In this document: piece by piece, positions 54,541 to 64,000 of the stretch | How the letters are laid out: every line of letters begins with the position of its first letter | Numbering within the stretch: the stretch's first letter is position 1 | Source: Pteria penguin | Taxonomy: Eukaryota > Mollusca > Bivalvia > Pterioida > Pteriidae | Length of the DNA stretch: 64,000 nucleotides | Assembly (NCBI GenBank): GCA_035048485.1 | Contig: CM068586.1 | Coordinates: forward strand, 47,875,715 to 47,939,714 | Direction of reading: 5' to 3' | Translations under genes and position numbers: made by a program | Notes under the pieces: generated by a model | What the model was told of the DNA's origin: nothing | Seen by the model: only the letters and a program-made list of their open reading frames with translations | Database searches by the model: none

Positions 54541-56110
54541 ACAGTGCCGTGTAACGCTTACAATATGAAAATTAAGACGTTTGAAATAATAATTAGTATT
54601 TTACAGCCAGGTAAGGAATAATTATGTATGCATATTCAAGTACGGGATAATATTATGAGTTTACCGTCAGGTAAGTAATAATTTTAATTTTAAAGCTAGG
54701 TAAAGGAGCATAATATGTATTTAACAGCCAAATAAGGGAACAAAGTACTGATGTAATATCTTTAAATAGCCAGGTAAAAGTGAAAACAGGAGATGGTATA
54801 TTTAAACACTAAAATATGAAGTGTCGATATTTTAAAATCTTGTTTTAATGTTTGAAATATAAAGACAAGAAGGTCTTCCAATCATGCCATGCCTCTGCTG
54901 GATAAACATTAGCTTGATTTACTCCTGAGGATCGGCTGACCTGATCCAATAAGTCAGCTATACAATCAGCATCTTAACGTATGAGTAAGAAAAATAAATG
55001 ATTAATGAAGTACCAGTTTCGGACTAGCTGTAAATTTTCACGGAAAGTAAATAAATCCCATAACAATCTATAAAAATGTTCCTTTTGTCTTTGAACTACC
55101 ACGATGTCATCCTGAACAGCTTTGGAATAACAAGACGATTAAGAAATAGAGTCTTCTCGACCTGTAAGATCAACTTCTGGATCCGCCACTGCTATATGTT
55201 TGAACGGAAAGTTATTCCCACACAGATATTTCGTAACAAATAATTTATAAATTTTTAAACTAGAGTGTAGTTCCGCTGAAAAAAGCGACCATGGGTCAGT
55301 TTTCAACGGTTGAAGGGTCGATTTTAAGTTATTTAATGACCCCACCCACACGTGAAAAAGTGACCCACGCCTGACAATATGAGCCTTATTGAAAATTGAC
55401 TTGAAGTGGTTGGTTATATTTTAACATTAGAAAATGTCCCTTGTGCATAATGCTTACTTTAACTATTAAAATGCAGTTCATATTGTGTACTTCTTATTTG
55501 CAAAAGGGACAGTTACAAAATGGTCTTACATCTACGTCTGACAATGACATTATATGTAGAATATTATGCAAATTTCGTCTCATTAGACCTGTTGTCTAGG
55601 AGAACTGATATTTCATAGTGTGTCACATTTCAGCATTTATTAATGACTCCTTATGTTTCTGAAGACATTATGAAGGACAATCGCAGATCACGCTAATTCA
55701 TGGAATACGCTAATACAATGTATATCTAAAACCTTGGGTGGAAATTATTTTGCGCTAAAATAAGTACACATACAGTAATTATTTGTTCAAATATGATATA
55801 AAGTGTGTCTAGGAATTCAAATCATCAATGACTTTTGGACAGACGGACACCTGAACGAACAGTGTCGTTAAAAGATTATTAGTCCAACTGCCCTGTTCTT
55901 TAAGTTCTTTAAACGTCGAGACGACTTTTCATACGTAACCTGTTCAGGGACTGACACCTTCCTGTAACATAGTATTTCCAAAAATAGTCCCCCCTCCGAG
56001 GGAAATGTGCCTAGTAGATAGATTTTCAGGGGGGTAGGGGGTGTATACTAGTATTTAAGAATTGTAATTCGATTCAATAAATTGAAAACATATACACAGA
56101 CGGAAAGAGG
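54541..56110. other. Mostly non-coding stretch
   Basis: From 54607 to 54780 a loose series of CAGCCAGGTAAGGAATAATT-like units recurs every 50-60 bp (AGCCAGGTAAGG, CGTCAGGTAAGT, AGCTAGGTAAAGG, AGCCAAATAAGG, AGCCAGGTAAAAG). CTGGATCCGCCACTG at 55172-55188 is one end of the CAGTGGCGGAT element family. No genes recognised. Confidence 0.5.
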
Positions 56111-56114
56111 AGGG

Positions 56115-56182
56115 GTGTTAGCTCCATGGTGACTTCTGCCAGATAACTGAGCCAGTAACTCCTCCTTTTTCTTTTATTCTTA
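56115..56182 (+). mobile_element. Isolated Penelope-like 3' terminus
   Basis: TTAGCTCCATGGTGACTTCT ... CCAGATAACTGAGCCAGTAA ... CTCCTCCTTTTTCTTTTATT. It lies immediately in front of RT remains of the YIDD family, a head-to-tail arrangement of a terminus followed by a new copy. Confidence 0.8.
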
Positions 56183-56204
56183 ATTATAAGTTCTATTATG
56201 AAAT

Positions 56205-57180
56205 GAAATCAACTCCGTTCACCTTCTATGGGGACAGGGATTATGATACAGGCTGACACTCTTTCGGAATGGATAAAATCTATCGCACACCAAAAACTAA
56301 AAACAAAAATTCCAAAGCTGTGTAATCACCAGATTCGAATTTACTTTACTTTCGAAGATAAAGCTTCGAATAATTATACATTTACTTGTAAGAAAAAATA
56401 CTTTGACAGCCTAGTGAAAGAATTAGGATTAAATACAGCTCCATGGAAATCCTACATATACGCTCACGAACTTTTCGGTTTCGAGGTACTTGGAAAATCA
56501 TAGATAAATCCTCAATACGTTTTGTATTGAAACAAATAAATTAAATTTAGGACTTTCATATCTGTACTGCATTCCAAAAATGCACAAAAATCCATACAAA
56601 CAACGCTTTACTGCTGGTCCCTTGAAGTGTTTCACAAAATCTGTATCGATGTTACTCACAAAATTATTATCAGAAATTAAAACTGGCCTTCATAGGTATT
56701 TCGAAACAGTATATTCCAGAATGGAATTAATCAAATGTGGATCTTAAAAAATTCAAGAGTTATTAGAACATCTGAAATCAAAAAGTTTTACTAAAATTTC
56801 AATTTGGCTATGACAAACTTTCTTTTCATAAGTAGCACATTCCATAATCGCCCGCATACGGCGTATTCTTATCTCAGTTAACAGGTTATTCCAGAGCATG
56901 TTCAAATTACAATGACTTTTTTCTGAGGGCTAGACAACTTTCGGATAAGCTGCTCAAACAGGGTTATATATGTGCTAGACTAAACACGTCACCGAGGAAG
57001 CTCTATGGTCGTTACGAGACTCTTAGTACACAATATGATATCTCGTTATCCAGACTTTTAAATGATATTCTGGACTGAGACCGATTCCAATCATTTTATA
57101 CAGATTTGACACCTTCTATACTAGAAGGTTACCTACTTTAACTTCGCCATATATAAATATATATGGAATTTCTACGAGGT
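56205..57180 (+). pseudogene. Decayed Penelope-like RT, YIDD family
   Basis: An early RT part reads TFTCKKKYFDSLVKELGLN (within 56228-56503). Frameshifted remains of a YLYCIPKMHKNPYKQRF-like stretch follow near 56555-56610. Then a large deletion removes the catalytic region, and the C-terminal part follows (AYGVFLSQLTGYSRACSNYN, LSDKLLKQGYICARL, YGRYETLSTQYD) to 57070. Tail blocks match 38990-39075. Multiple stops. Confidence 0.75.
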
Positions 57181-59111
57181 CACTTTTTAATATTACACCT
57201 GCATTAATTATTACATCAATTAAATGATTTGACAGGATCAAAGATGTTTTGGTAATTTAACTAGCGGAGAGTTACATTGTCAGTAATGTTAACATTTCCA
57301 GTAATTAGATATCCAGTAGAACTATAACTGAATTTAGATGAAGAGCATGAACACGTGGTAGTGTTCTGTACAAGATGTCTGATATATAAAACAAGGAAAA
57401 CCAAGTTTGTAATTAAAAAGGTTGGAAATTACCAAGTAAAATTATTTATTTATTTGATTCTTTATCATTGCTATAGAAGGCTTTGAAATAGACATAATTA
57501 ATTTATAAATCGAGTGATTTATCGAATTACTGATTGACTGATTCGTTGATTGAAAAGTTAACTATCTATTTCCATTACATCATTGTATATCGTACCTTCT
57601 CAAGTGGCAAAAAAGTCCCATTTGCTTAGTGTGGAGCATTTTGTGCGAATTAAAATAATGTATAATATTAATGATCGATGTCTACCATTCGTTGTATCAT
57701 ATTGCGCCTCTCGCATTTTTCCCCATATTTAATAATCTTTATTTTTCGCGCATTGAAAACGTGCTCTAGTATTTTACTAGTTGCTAGTGAGGCCCATCGC
57801 AAATGACTAAGTTCAAATTAATCAAAATGCGTTGTTTGCAATGTTTGCATCAATAATTTATCGGGAAATATTTTTAACATGTAAATCAAAATCATATCAT
57901 TAGAATATTCATTGTGTTTTCTTCTCATTTCTTGAATTTCATCTCATTTGGAGTAGAAATAAAGAAATTAGGGCAATTTGAAAATAGCTACAATCATTAA
58001 AATATCTAATGATACCGCGGCGGTACAGCGAGATGTTTATTTTGCCTTATAATTGACGGCGCGCTTAGAATCAATGAGTATATAAGCGGTATGTTCACTG
58101 GCGTTGTTCGGGGTCACGGTTGTATCAAATCCAGTGAAGTAAGGTTTTTCAGGTAGATACGTCCATTACCTGTAAACAGCTGATCGCCGAAGCGAAAAAG
58201 ATGAGCGATGCGGGCACACATAAGTTTTTTAAGTATATAATTTTCAGTTTTTAATTTATTTTTGCCGGCCCAATATATGCGATAAGTATGTTTCCACCGT
58301 TTCATTTGATACCATTTTTATGAAAATATACCTAGAAATGACTACAAACATTTGAAAATAAAAAGATAGCGTCTTCCTCTTTGCCAAAACAACGGTCCGC
58401 CATATTGTTTTCACGAGTCATTTGATTACATCGATATACAGAGTAAACAATCGTACATTATAAAGTTCTCAAATAAGAGAACACATAACGAAAACGAGGT
58501 CTATAGAAGTAATTATGATTATCCTATTTGTGAAAAAATTACCCCGTAGCTATTATTTACAAAGTTTTATTTCTCAAAAGTTTCATTTTATCATTCATGA
58601 TGTAATTTAAAGAATGGCGTGGGCGCGCGGGTTAATACTTACATGTACCATGAATGATTTTTACATTCGAATTGATAGTTATTGGTATTTACATTAATTA
58701 AATATTTGACGATTTCATATAGTCTATTGTAATTTTGTAGCTCTATTAATACGATTTTAAACGTGTTTCCTCTGACTCGGGGCGACCTCCACGTATTGTC
58801 GTATAGAATAATGTAACGTTACAGAAATACACATATCAATGTAATAAATACCAAGACATATATTGTGCGGTAAAATAAGACATCATTTCATCATATAGTT
58901 TACATTGACCCCACTGTTTACAACTTCAGACTTACATTTTAATTGCAGATAAGTCTAGACCTCTGCCAAAGGAAAGGGGGGGGGGGGGGGTTAATTTATT
59001 CATATTTAAGGAAGACATTTTTTGTTAAAGGAAAAATGACGAGACTAAGAGTCTATTCTGATTAAAATGATTTGGATTTAATCCTCTTTAATTAATTTTG
59101 ATATTTATATC
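57181..59111. other. Stretch without recognised genes
   Basis: AT-rich, with a G17 run at 58976-58991. A GC-richer patch at 58010-58110 (CCGCGGCGG, GGCGCGC, GAGTATATAAGCGG) looks promoter-like but no supported gene starts there. The minus-strand frame 58114-58305 is unrecognised. Confidence 0.4.
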
Positions 59112-59273
59112 AGTGGCAAATCCAGAATTTCCGAAATGGGAAAAGGGCGGGGGGGGGGGGGGGGGGCGCACAAGTGAAAGTCCAATATAAACCAAAATAC
59201 TCTGCCAGTTTAGGGGCGAAATCTTACTCATAATTGTGGCAAAAAGGGGGAGCGATCACCATAAATCCGCCAC
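59112..59273. mobile_element. Small TIR element, CAGTGGCGGAT family
   Basis: Left end CAGTGGCAAATCCAGAATTT, right end inverted TAAATCCGCCACTG, with a G20-type run inside. Flanks TATAT / TAGAT fit a 5-bp duplication with one change. Sister of 16921-17076. Confidence 0.7.
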
Positions 59274-59939
59274 TGTAGATATTAAAATGAGAGCACAAGT
59301 ATATAACAATGAGAGAACAAGTTATGTTAAGGTACCACGAATGCCAATCGTCGCGTGACCTAAGATTCACGAAAAAAAAAAAAGAAATAAAGGTTTTTAA
59401 TTTGTAATTTTTATCTAGATAACTGTGTATTGAATATTTTATAGAATATAATTCTAATTTTAATATTCCCCCGATATACCTGTAATTGGCACTCGAAAAT
59501 GTATGTTTTTCAGTACAGCTCGCATGAAAACAACAGCGACAGCGTTGACACTTCGTCATGTGCAATCAGATGGCCAGTCCCGAGACGAATTCTATAATAT
59601 CTTTAATAGTTGACTTCCTAATCAAGTTGCAATATTTTCAATATATCGAGGTAACGTCGTCTAGGGCGATCACCTGTCACCTGTGCGGCTAAATTATTAC
59701 GTAATATCACCTCAACCGGCTGTTTGACCCAGCAAATATCAACCTTCATTTCGTACATTTTATCAGCTTTCAAGATATTAATTAACGATCTTAACAAACT
59801 GGGTATTCATATTAATGAAAGACAAGGACTAATTATCAGGTTTCCTGTTAATTGTGAAGGATTATCATGAAGGAGACATAAAGAACAGGAATTGAAATCA
59901 ACCAAACTTAACGACAATTTGTATTTATGAAGAGTTTAT

Positions 59940-60020
59940 ATTTGAGATTTTAACACTTTTAATAAATGTTTTTATGTTTTTAAATGTTTTTATGTTTTTT
60001 TATGTTTTTATGTTTTTAAA
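59940..60020. repeat. TTTTTATG-type simple repeat
   Basis: Repeated AAATGTTTTTATGTTTTT units of 8-10 bp. The neighbouring 59280-59939 and 60021-60860 stretches hold nothing recognised. Confidence 0.8.
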
Positions 60021-60869
60021 ATAATGAATATAATAAATATAGTAGATTAATATAAAAAAATAAGCTATACTATGATAAATTAAAATGTGTGTGGTATTTT
60101 TCACATTTTTAAAAAAGAGTTATCCGCCCCTGATTTAAGTAAAAATGTTTTTGCTTATACAGAGCTTATTTTTTGTCATACAATCTAAATTCCTTCAAAT
60201 ATCCTTCTAAGTAAACATTTTTAATAAGCTTTTACATTATTATGAATCCTTGTATGAATTTTTAGAAAAATGACTTTGGACATTTGGACTTCGTCATTTT
60301 CATCAAAGTAAAAAACCATTCTGAGTCAAGTTTAAAAGATTATATTTGAGAAAATAAGACTTACAACCAATGTTTTTATCTTTTTTCGTAATACATGTAG
60401 TACATAAAGTAGATTAATATAAATAAATCACAAATTTTATGCATAACTGATTAAGTTATACACTCATAAAATTGCGAGGTTGTGCATTTTCATTTGCTCG
60501 AAAAAGGTGTGAAAATGCAATATTGTCCATTTTCAAATCCTCATATCTTGTAAAGTACTCGAGATAAACCGGTGAAATTTTCAGAGTTTGTTGACTATAA
60601 AACATGCTTTGTAACTTATTTATTCTTTGGTATATTGTGATACCCTATAGTTGCTTCTATTTTCCTATCTTCAAATATAGCATCCATGATTATTTTTCGA
60701 AATGTTTAACATTCTTCGCAAACAACATGCCTATATGGTACGCAAGATTTCTAAAGATCGAGAATGTGCTTATAGTCCAGGAAAACTAAGCCAAATTTTA
60801 AGTGAACCTCAAACAAATTGCAACAAAAATTATTTTGCCACCATGCATTTCTCTGAAGTCCTCAGAATA

Positions 60870-61240
60870 CCAGAAAAAAGTAGGCAGCGGCCCCCAGGGG
60901 AATGACTATGTTTCAAAAGTATGGTCTTGAATCATTTATTCACTTCTATTCGCAATTTTTTTTTAGAATTTTAAATGCCTAAAGTGTGTATCACAGATGA
61001 AGGAAGATGTCTATGTCCAAAATATATAATTTGGGTTGCCTCCTCATTTGCATAAATCCAAAATGGCCGCCAAAGAGACTATTTTTATATGCAAAATACA
61101 CTAATTGAGTAATATATTCACTTTCAAATACAATTTTTTAGGCAATTTAAAAGTCTTAAATATGCATCTCGGCTGGACAAGTCTGTCTGTATCTAAAACA
61201 AATAATTTGGGCTGCCCTTCATTTGTCTAAATAAAAAATG
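60870..61240. repeat. Dispersed repeat, tandemly doubled; inverted partner at 62470-62690
   Basis: Two diverged units of about 180 bp (ATTCACTTCTATTCGCAATT..., ATTCACTTTCAAATACAATT...) share GTCTATGTCCAAAATATATA-like and TTTGGGTTGCC blocks, with CCAAAATGGCCGCC between. CCCCCAGGGG at 60893-60902 and AAGATGTCTATGTCC are matched in inverse order at 62470-62680. Confidence 0.65.
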
Positions 61241-61307
61241 CTAAAAGAAATAACACAAACACTCTTTGCCACAAATTTTCGGCCTCCTGGCCTTTATCAA
61301 GCAATAG

Positions 61308-61423
61308 TTAGAATAGTACAGTAGATATACGTAACATCCATCTTTACATGTCTAATATATGTGTAATGGTTTATATTAGACATGTAAAGATGGATGTAAC
61401 GTAGATCTGCTGTACTATTCTAA
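61308..61423. repeat. Long near-perfect hairpin, 51-bp arms
   Basis: Arms 61308-61358 and 61373-61423 are inverted copies with three mismatches (TTAGAATAGTACAG ... CATCTTTACATGTCTAATAT), with a 14-nt loop. It may be a palindromic MITE or a small-RNA hairpin precursor. Confidence 0.9.
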
Positions 61424-61569
61424 TTATTTCTTAATTGTTGTTGTCATCAGCAGCGGCTATTTTATATTTTACGAAATCAAAGAACGCAATTTAAAACTCA
61501 TTTGTAAGAATTTCAGTTTTCTTTACACTTTGACTTGACTTTGTAGATATGGATTTGGTTCAAGGTCAT

Positions 61570-62465
61570 AACACAATCGTGGGTCAAGGGCAACAACTGT
61601 GTGAACAGAAGTTGCGACGACAAGATTTATATAATTCATGATTGTTTTTAGTTCAAAGGGCCATAACTGCTGCAAAAATTTATAGAGCAGAATTCTTTCC
61701 TTTCATGCACATCATATTAGGCGATACTCTTCATTTCTACCAGGCCCCAAAGTTATAAAACTTTTACGCGTGCTCAACTCCAAACCCGTATTCAAATTCC
61801 AAAATCGTACACTTTCGGGCACGGCTCTCGAGAATGAGTACGGGTGAGGTTATAAACGCTCTCGAGCACGACTAAAACCTTCATCTTTTTCAAGACCCTT
61901 AAAAGGATTTGACCGGTCACGAAAGACATAGGGACGGCGAGTTTGGTAATTTGTTCGACGTTGTCTTCGTTTAATTCTATTATCATCCGCCATATTTACA
62001 CTGCGAGTACAGTTCTGAGCAAGGTTCTAACTAATCTTGAGATTTTAGAGTAAATGCTCGAGATTGGAGCACGCTATCATGCTCCAATTTTGTATAACCT
62101 CGATGAGTTTTGAGTTGTGCTCGAGTTTGGAGCACCGAGTCGTGCACCAAAAGTTTTATAACCTCGAGGTCAGGTTTGGAGAAATTCCATTGAACGGTGT
62201 AGGAGGAATTGCGATGACAAGCTATTGACAAGAGGTAAAATGTAATGAATATTTTTTTTTATGTTCAAAAGGCAATAACTTCTGCAAAAATTTACAAAGC
62301 AGAATTTTCTCCCTTCATTCAAATCTTCAGGTGCTACTCTTCATTTTTGTCCGGTTTGGTGAAACTCCATTGAACAGTGTTAGAGGAGTTGCGATGACAA
62401 GCTATTGTCTATAGACATACGGAAGGATCGACGGACATGGTGATTCCAGTATATACCCCACAAAT
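61570..62465. repeat. Mollusc dispersed repeat with nested TIR element
   Basis: Two units carry CTGCAAAAATTTA-AGCAGAATT, ACTCTTCATTT and GGAGTTGCGATGACAAGCTA. The 3' end is GACGGACATGGTGATTCCAG ... GCGGGGGTATAATG. The first unit is interrupted at 61745-62170. Confidence 0.75.
61745..62170. mobile_element. 426-bp non-autonomous TIR element
   Basis: Left AGTTATAAAACTTTTACGCG then TGCTCAACTCCAAAC. Right inverse GGTTATAAAACTTTTGGTGC then ACGACTCGGTGCTCCAAAC. CAGG repeats at 61741-61744 and 62171-62174. The neighbouring unit (GTCCGGTTTGGTGAAACTCC at 62349) shows the uninterrupted state. The interior is rich in CTCGAG and GAGCACG palindromes. Confidence 0.7.
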
Positions 62466-62469
62466 TTGT

Positions 62470-62690
62470 TGCGGGGGTATAATGAACAGCGAATGAATTT
62501 TGGACATAAACATCTTCCTTTATCTGTGATACATAATTTAGTCTTTTAAATTACTCGAAATTTGCACATAGAACTAAATATGTGATCTTATTCGTGACCC
62601 GTCCATTTCAAACATTACTAAGTTGGTGACCATTTTGAAATATGCAAATTAGGAAGATTTCCCCCAGGGGGACTTTCCATGTATTCTGCG
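62470..62690. repeat. Inverted partner of repeat 60870-61240
   Basis: Reads in opposite orientation: TGGACATAAACATCTTCCTT, TATGCAAATTAGGAAGATTT, CCCCCAGGGGGACTTTCC. The stretch 62691-63088 has only unrecognised short frames. Confidence 0.6.
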
Positions 62691-63088
62691 CGTCAGGCCA
62701 TCTTCATAAAATGTCATATCAGAGTTCTCGAAGTAATATCATGAATGCCATATATCACGAAGAGCACATTCCTCATATTCCTATTTATTATAAACAGTGT
62801 ATTGATAAACATTGTTCTTCCGATGCCCTTGCAAATTCTTAGAAGAATTATATAGAACAATCATTATTAAAAACTCTTTCTCTTGTTTTGTGGTTAAGAA
62901 GATTTTCTGAGTCAAACAGGATTTTCCGCAGCCACAATCCTGAGCAAGTTTACTATTTGTCTGTTCCTGTTGGATTTCCTTTGTTTTTCATTTTTAGATA
63001 TGGAGGGGAAAGAAGAGGTGTTACAAATAGAACAAAAAATTCTCTTGTGAGCGTGATAGAAGGAGAAATTCTAATGTGATTATTCTTC

Positions 63089-63642
63089 TTTCACTTGAGC
63101 GTTGCACGCTGACTAACAGGGCGGTGGGGACTATATTACGGGCCTTGTCCAAACCTCTTTCAGAGGAGACATGGTCCTGAACCTCGTACCCTCTGACTAT
63201 CAGTCGGGACTCCTACAGATCTAGGGTCTTAGCTCGCTTTCAGACTGGCAGAGTACGGTTTATCATGTTGATGTCGCATATATTTTTATATCATGTGTTT
63301 TACAATACCTTGCGTGTTTATATTTTTATGACCTCTCAATATGCTATACCTGTTGACCCTTGTTCTTTACATGGAGGATTATTTATAAAGTTTTAAATGT
63401 ACGTCATTTGATTGTTCTGCTGTTACGGTGAATGGGAAGGTGGGCCCGTAAACCGGTTAACCGGACCATTTGTTTGGTTTTTGTCAAATAAATGACCGTC
63501 CTAAGTCGGTATCGTAATTGCACTACAATCAAATATTTTTGTAATGTGTTATATGTGCTAGTATATTATTTATATTCATGTATTGTATAGCTCCATGGTG
63601 ACTTCTGCCACATATCTGAGGCAACAACTCCTCTTTTTTCTT
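63089..63642 (+). mobile_element. Naiad 3' fragment, 554 bp
   Basis: Starts at ACTTGAGCGTTGCACGCTGA in the RT coding end and runs to the AACTCCTCTTTTTTCTT terminus. The ATGA of the conserved block is ATTA here. 5'-truncated; target duplication not seen. Confidence 0.92.
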
Positions 63643-63709
63643 GGAAGAGAATATGCACATTAAAATGATAATACTCAAAGAAACACATAAAATGACATTA
63701 CAAAAAAAA

Positions 63710-63790
63710 TTAAGATACCGAGTAAGGACGGTCAATTACAGTAACAAATGCCACTAAATTGGTGTAGTTAACCGGTCTACGGGCGCCCAA
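63710..63790 (-). mobile_element. Degenerate inverted Naiad-related tail fragment
   Basis: GATACCGAGTAAGGACGGTC, AATTGGTGTAGTTAACCGGT and CTACGGGC follow the Naiad tail in reverse orientation, with several changes. With 63089-63642 it makes an inverted pair separated by about 70 bp. Confidence 0.7.
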
Positions 63791-64000
63791 ATATCAACCA
63801 GATATCTAATGATGCCATTGAATTTATCATTAAGGTAAAATCGTTTCGAGGGTTGCAGGAATCCCCTTCTATAAGAATATGTAATAAATCTGCTACAAGG
63901 GGAGCACAGTAAATAAGGAATAATACATACATATACAAACAGCTAATTGATATTATGATGTATGAGGAGCCAGATATATGGTTATGTCATTTATGTACAA

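Noticed and set aside
59224..59565. Minus-strand Cys-rich start (MHMTKCQRCRCCFHASC) as a zinc-finger gene
   Set aside because: Only about 29 codons precede a weak donor, then the frame runs into AT-rich sequence and a TIR element; no known spacing of metal ligands.

Overview
The window looks like nuclear DNA of a bivalve mollusc, most likely a clam. It is AT-rich, has GT-AG introns, carries tRNA-derived SINEs, and is full of dispersed tandem-core repeats with GTGACCTTGACC-type motifs of the kind common in bivalve genomes. It also holds a clam-type Penelope-like retroelement with in-frame UGA codons. Nothing prokaryotic (operon, CRISPR, phage) is present. Species assignment is inference.

Host-gene content is low. 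The clearest gene is a three-exon, minus-strand FAD-linked oxidase of the berberine-bridge-enzyme-like family (5625-9791). It has good splice junctions and is spoiled by one frameshift in exon 1. Decayed relatives of its exons lie at 490-760, 2455-2600, 17470-17620, 18555-18975, 40375-40650 and 46225-46425, so the window spans a decaying local gene family. Two relics sit in a segmental duplication (1-2615 versus 39900-46445). A Naiad fragment interrupted one copy and a 4.6-kb terminal-inverted-repeat transposon interrupted the other, and each copy preserves the empty site of the other insertion. The second gene-like locus is a plus-strand, spliced Ty3/gypsy-type integrase (21223-24357) with an intact DDE triad, followed at once by an OTU-type cysteine protease ORF (24431-24811). 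A 166-codon ORF of unknown function lies in its intron.

The rest is mainly mobile DNA. The centrepiece is a near-complete Naiad-type Penelope-like element (28889-32480): N-terminal GIY-YIG nuclease, CxC linker, then reverse transcriptase. Its reading frame is interrupted by five in-frame TGA codons, one TAG and two frameshifts. The TGA codons fit the known selenoprotein Naiads of clams. Many 3' fragments of this family are scattered at 1429, 11140, 12051, 13832, 37492, 53005 and 63089. A second Penelope-like family (YIDD reverse transcriptase) is present as fragments and shares the same roughly 57-bp 3' terminus. Also present are a 3.3-kb non-LTR retrotransposon with a damaged 2A-like peptide (48890-52220), a GIY-YIG fragment, a Tc1-like pseudogene split by a small TIR element, a 1.09-kb TA-flanked element full of CGTTAACG motifs, six SINE copies of three kinds, several fold-back elements, and long (AT)n and (GT)n tracts.

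Coordinates of decayed copies are approximate because they come from reading alignments by eye. Named families rest on recognised motifs, not on database searches.
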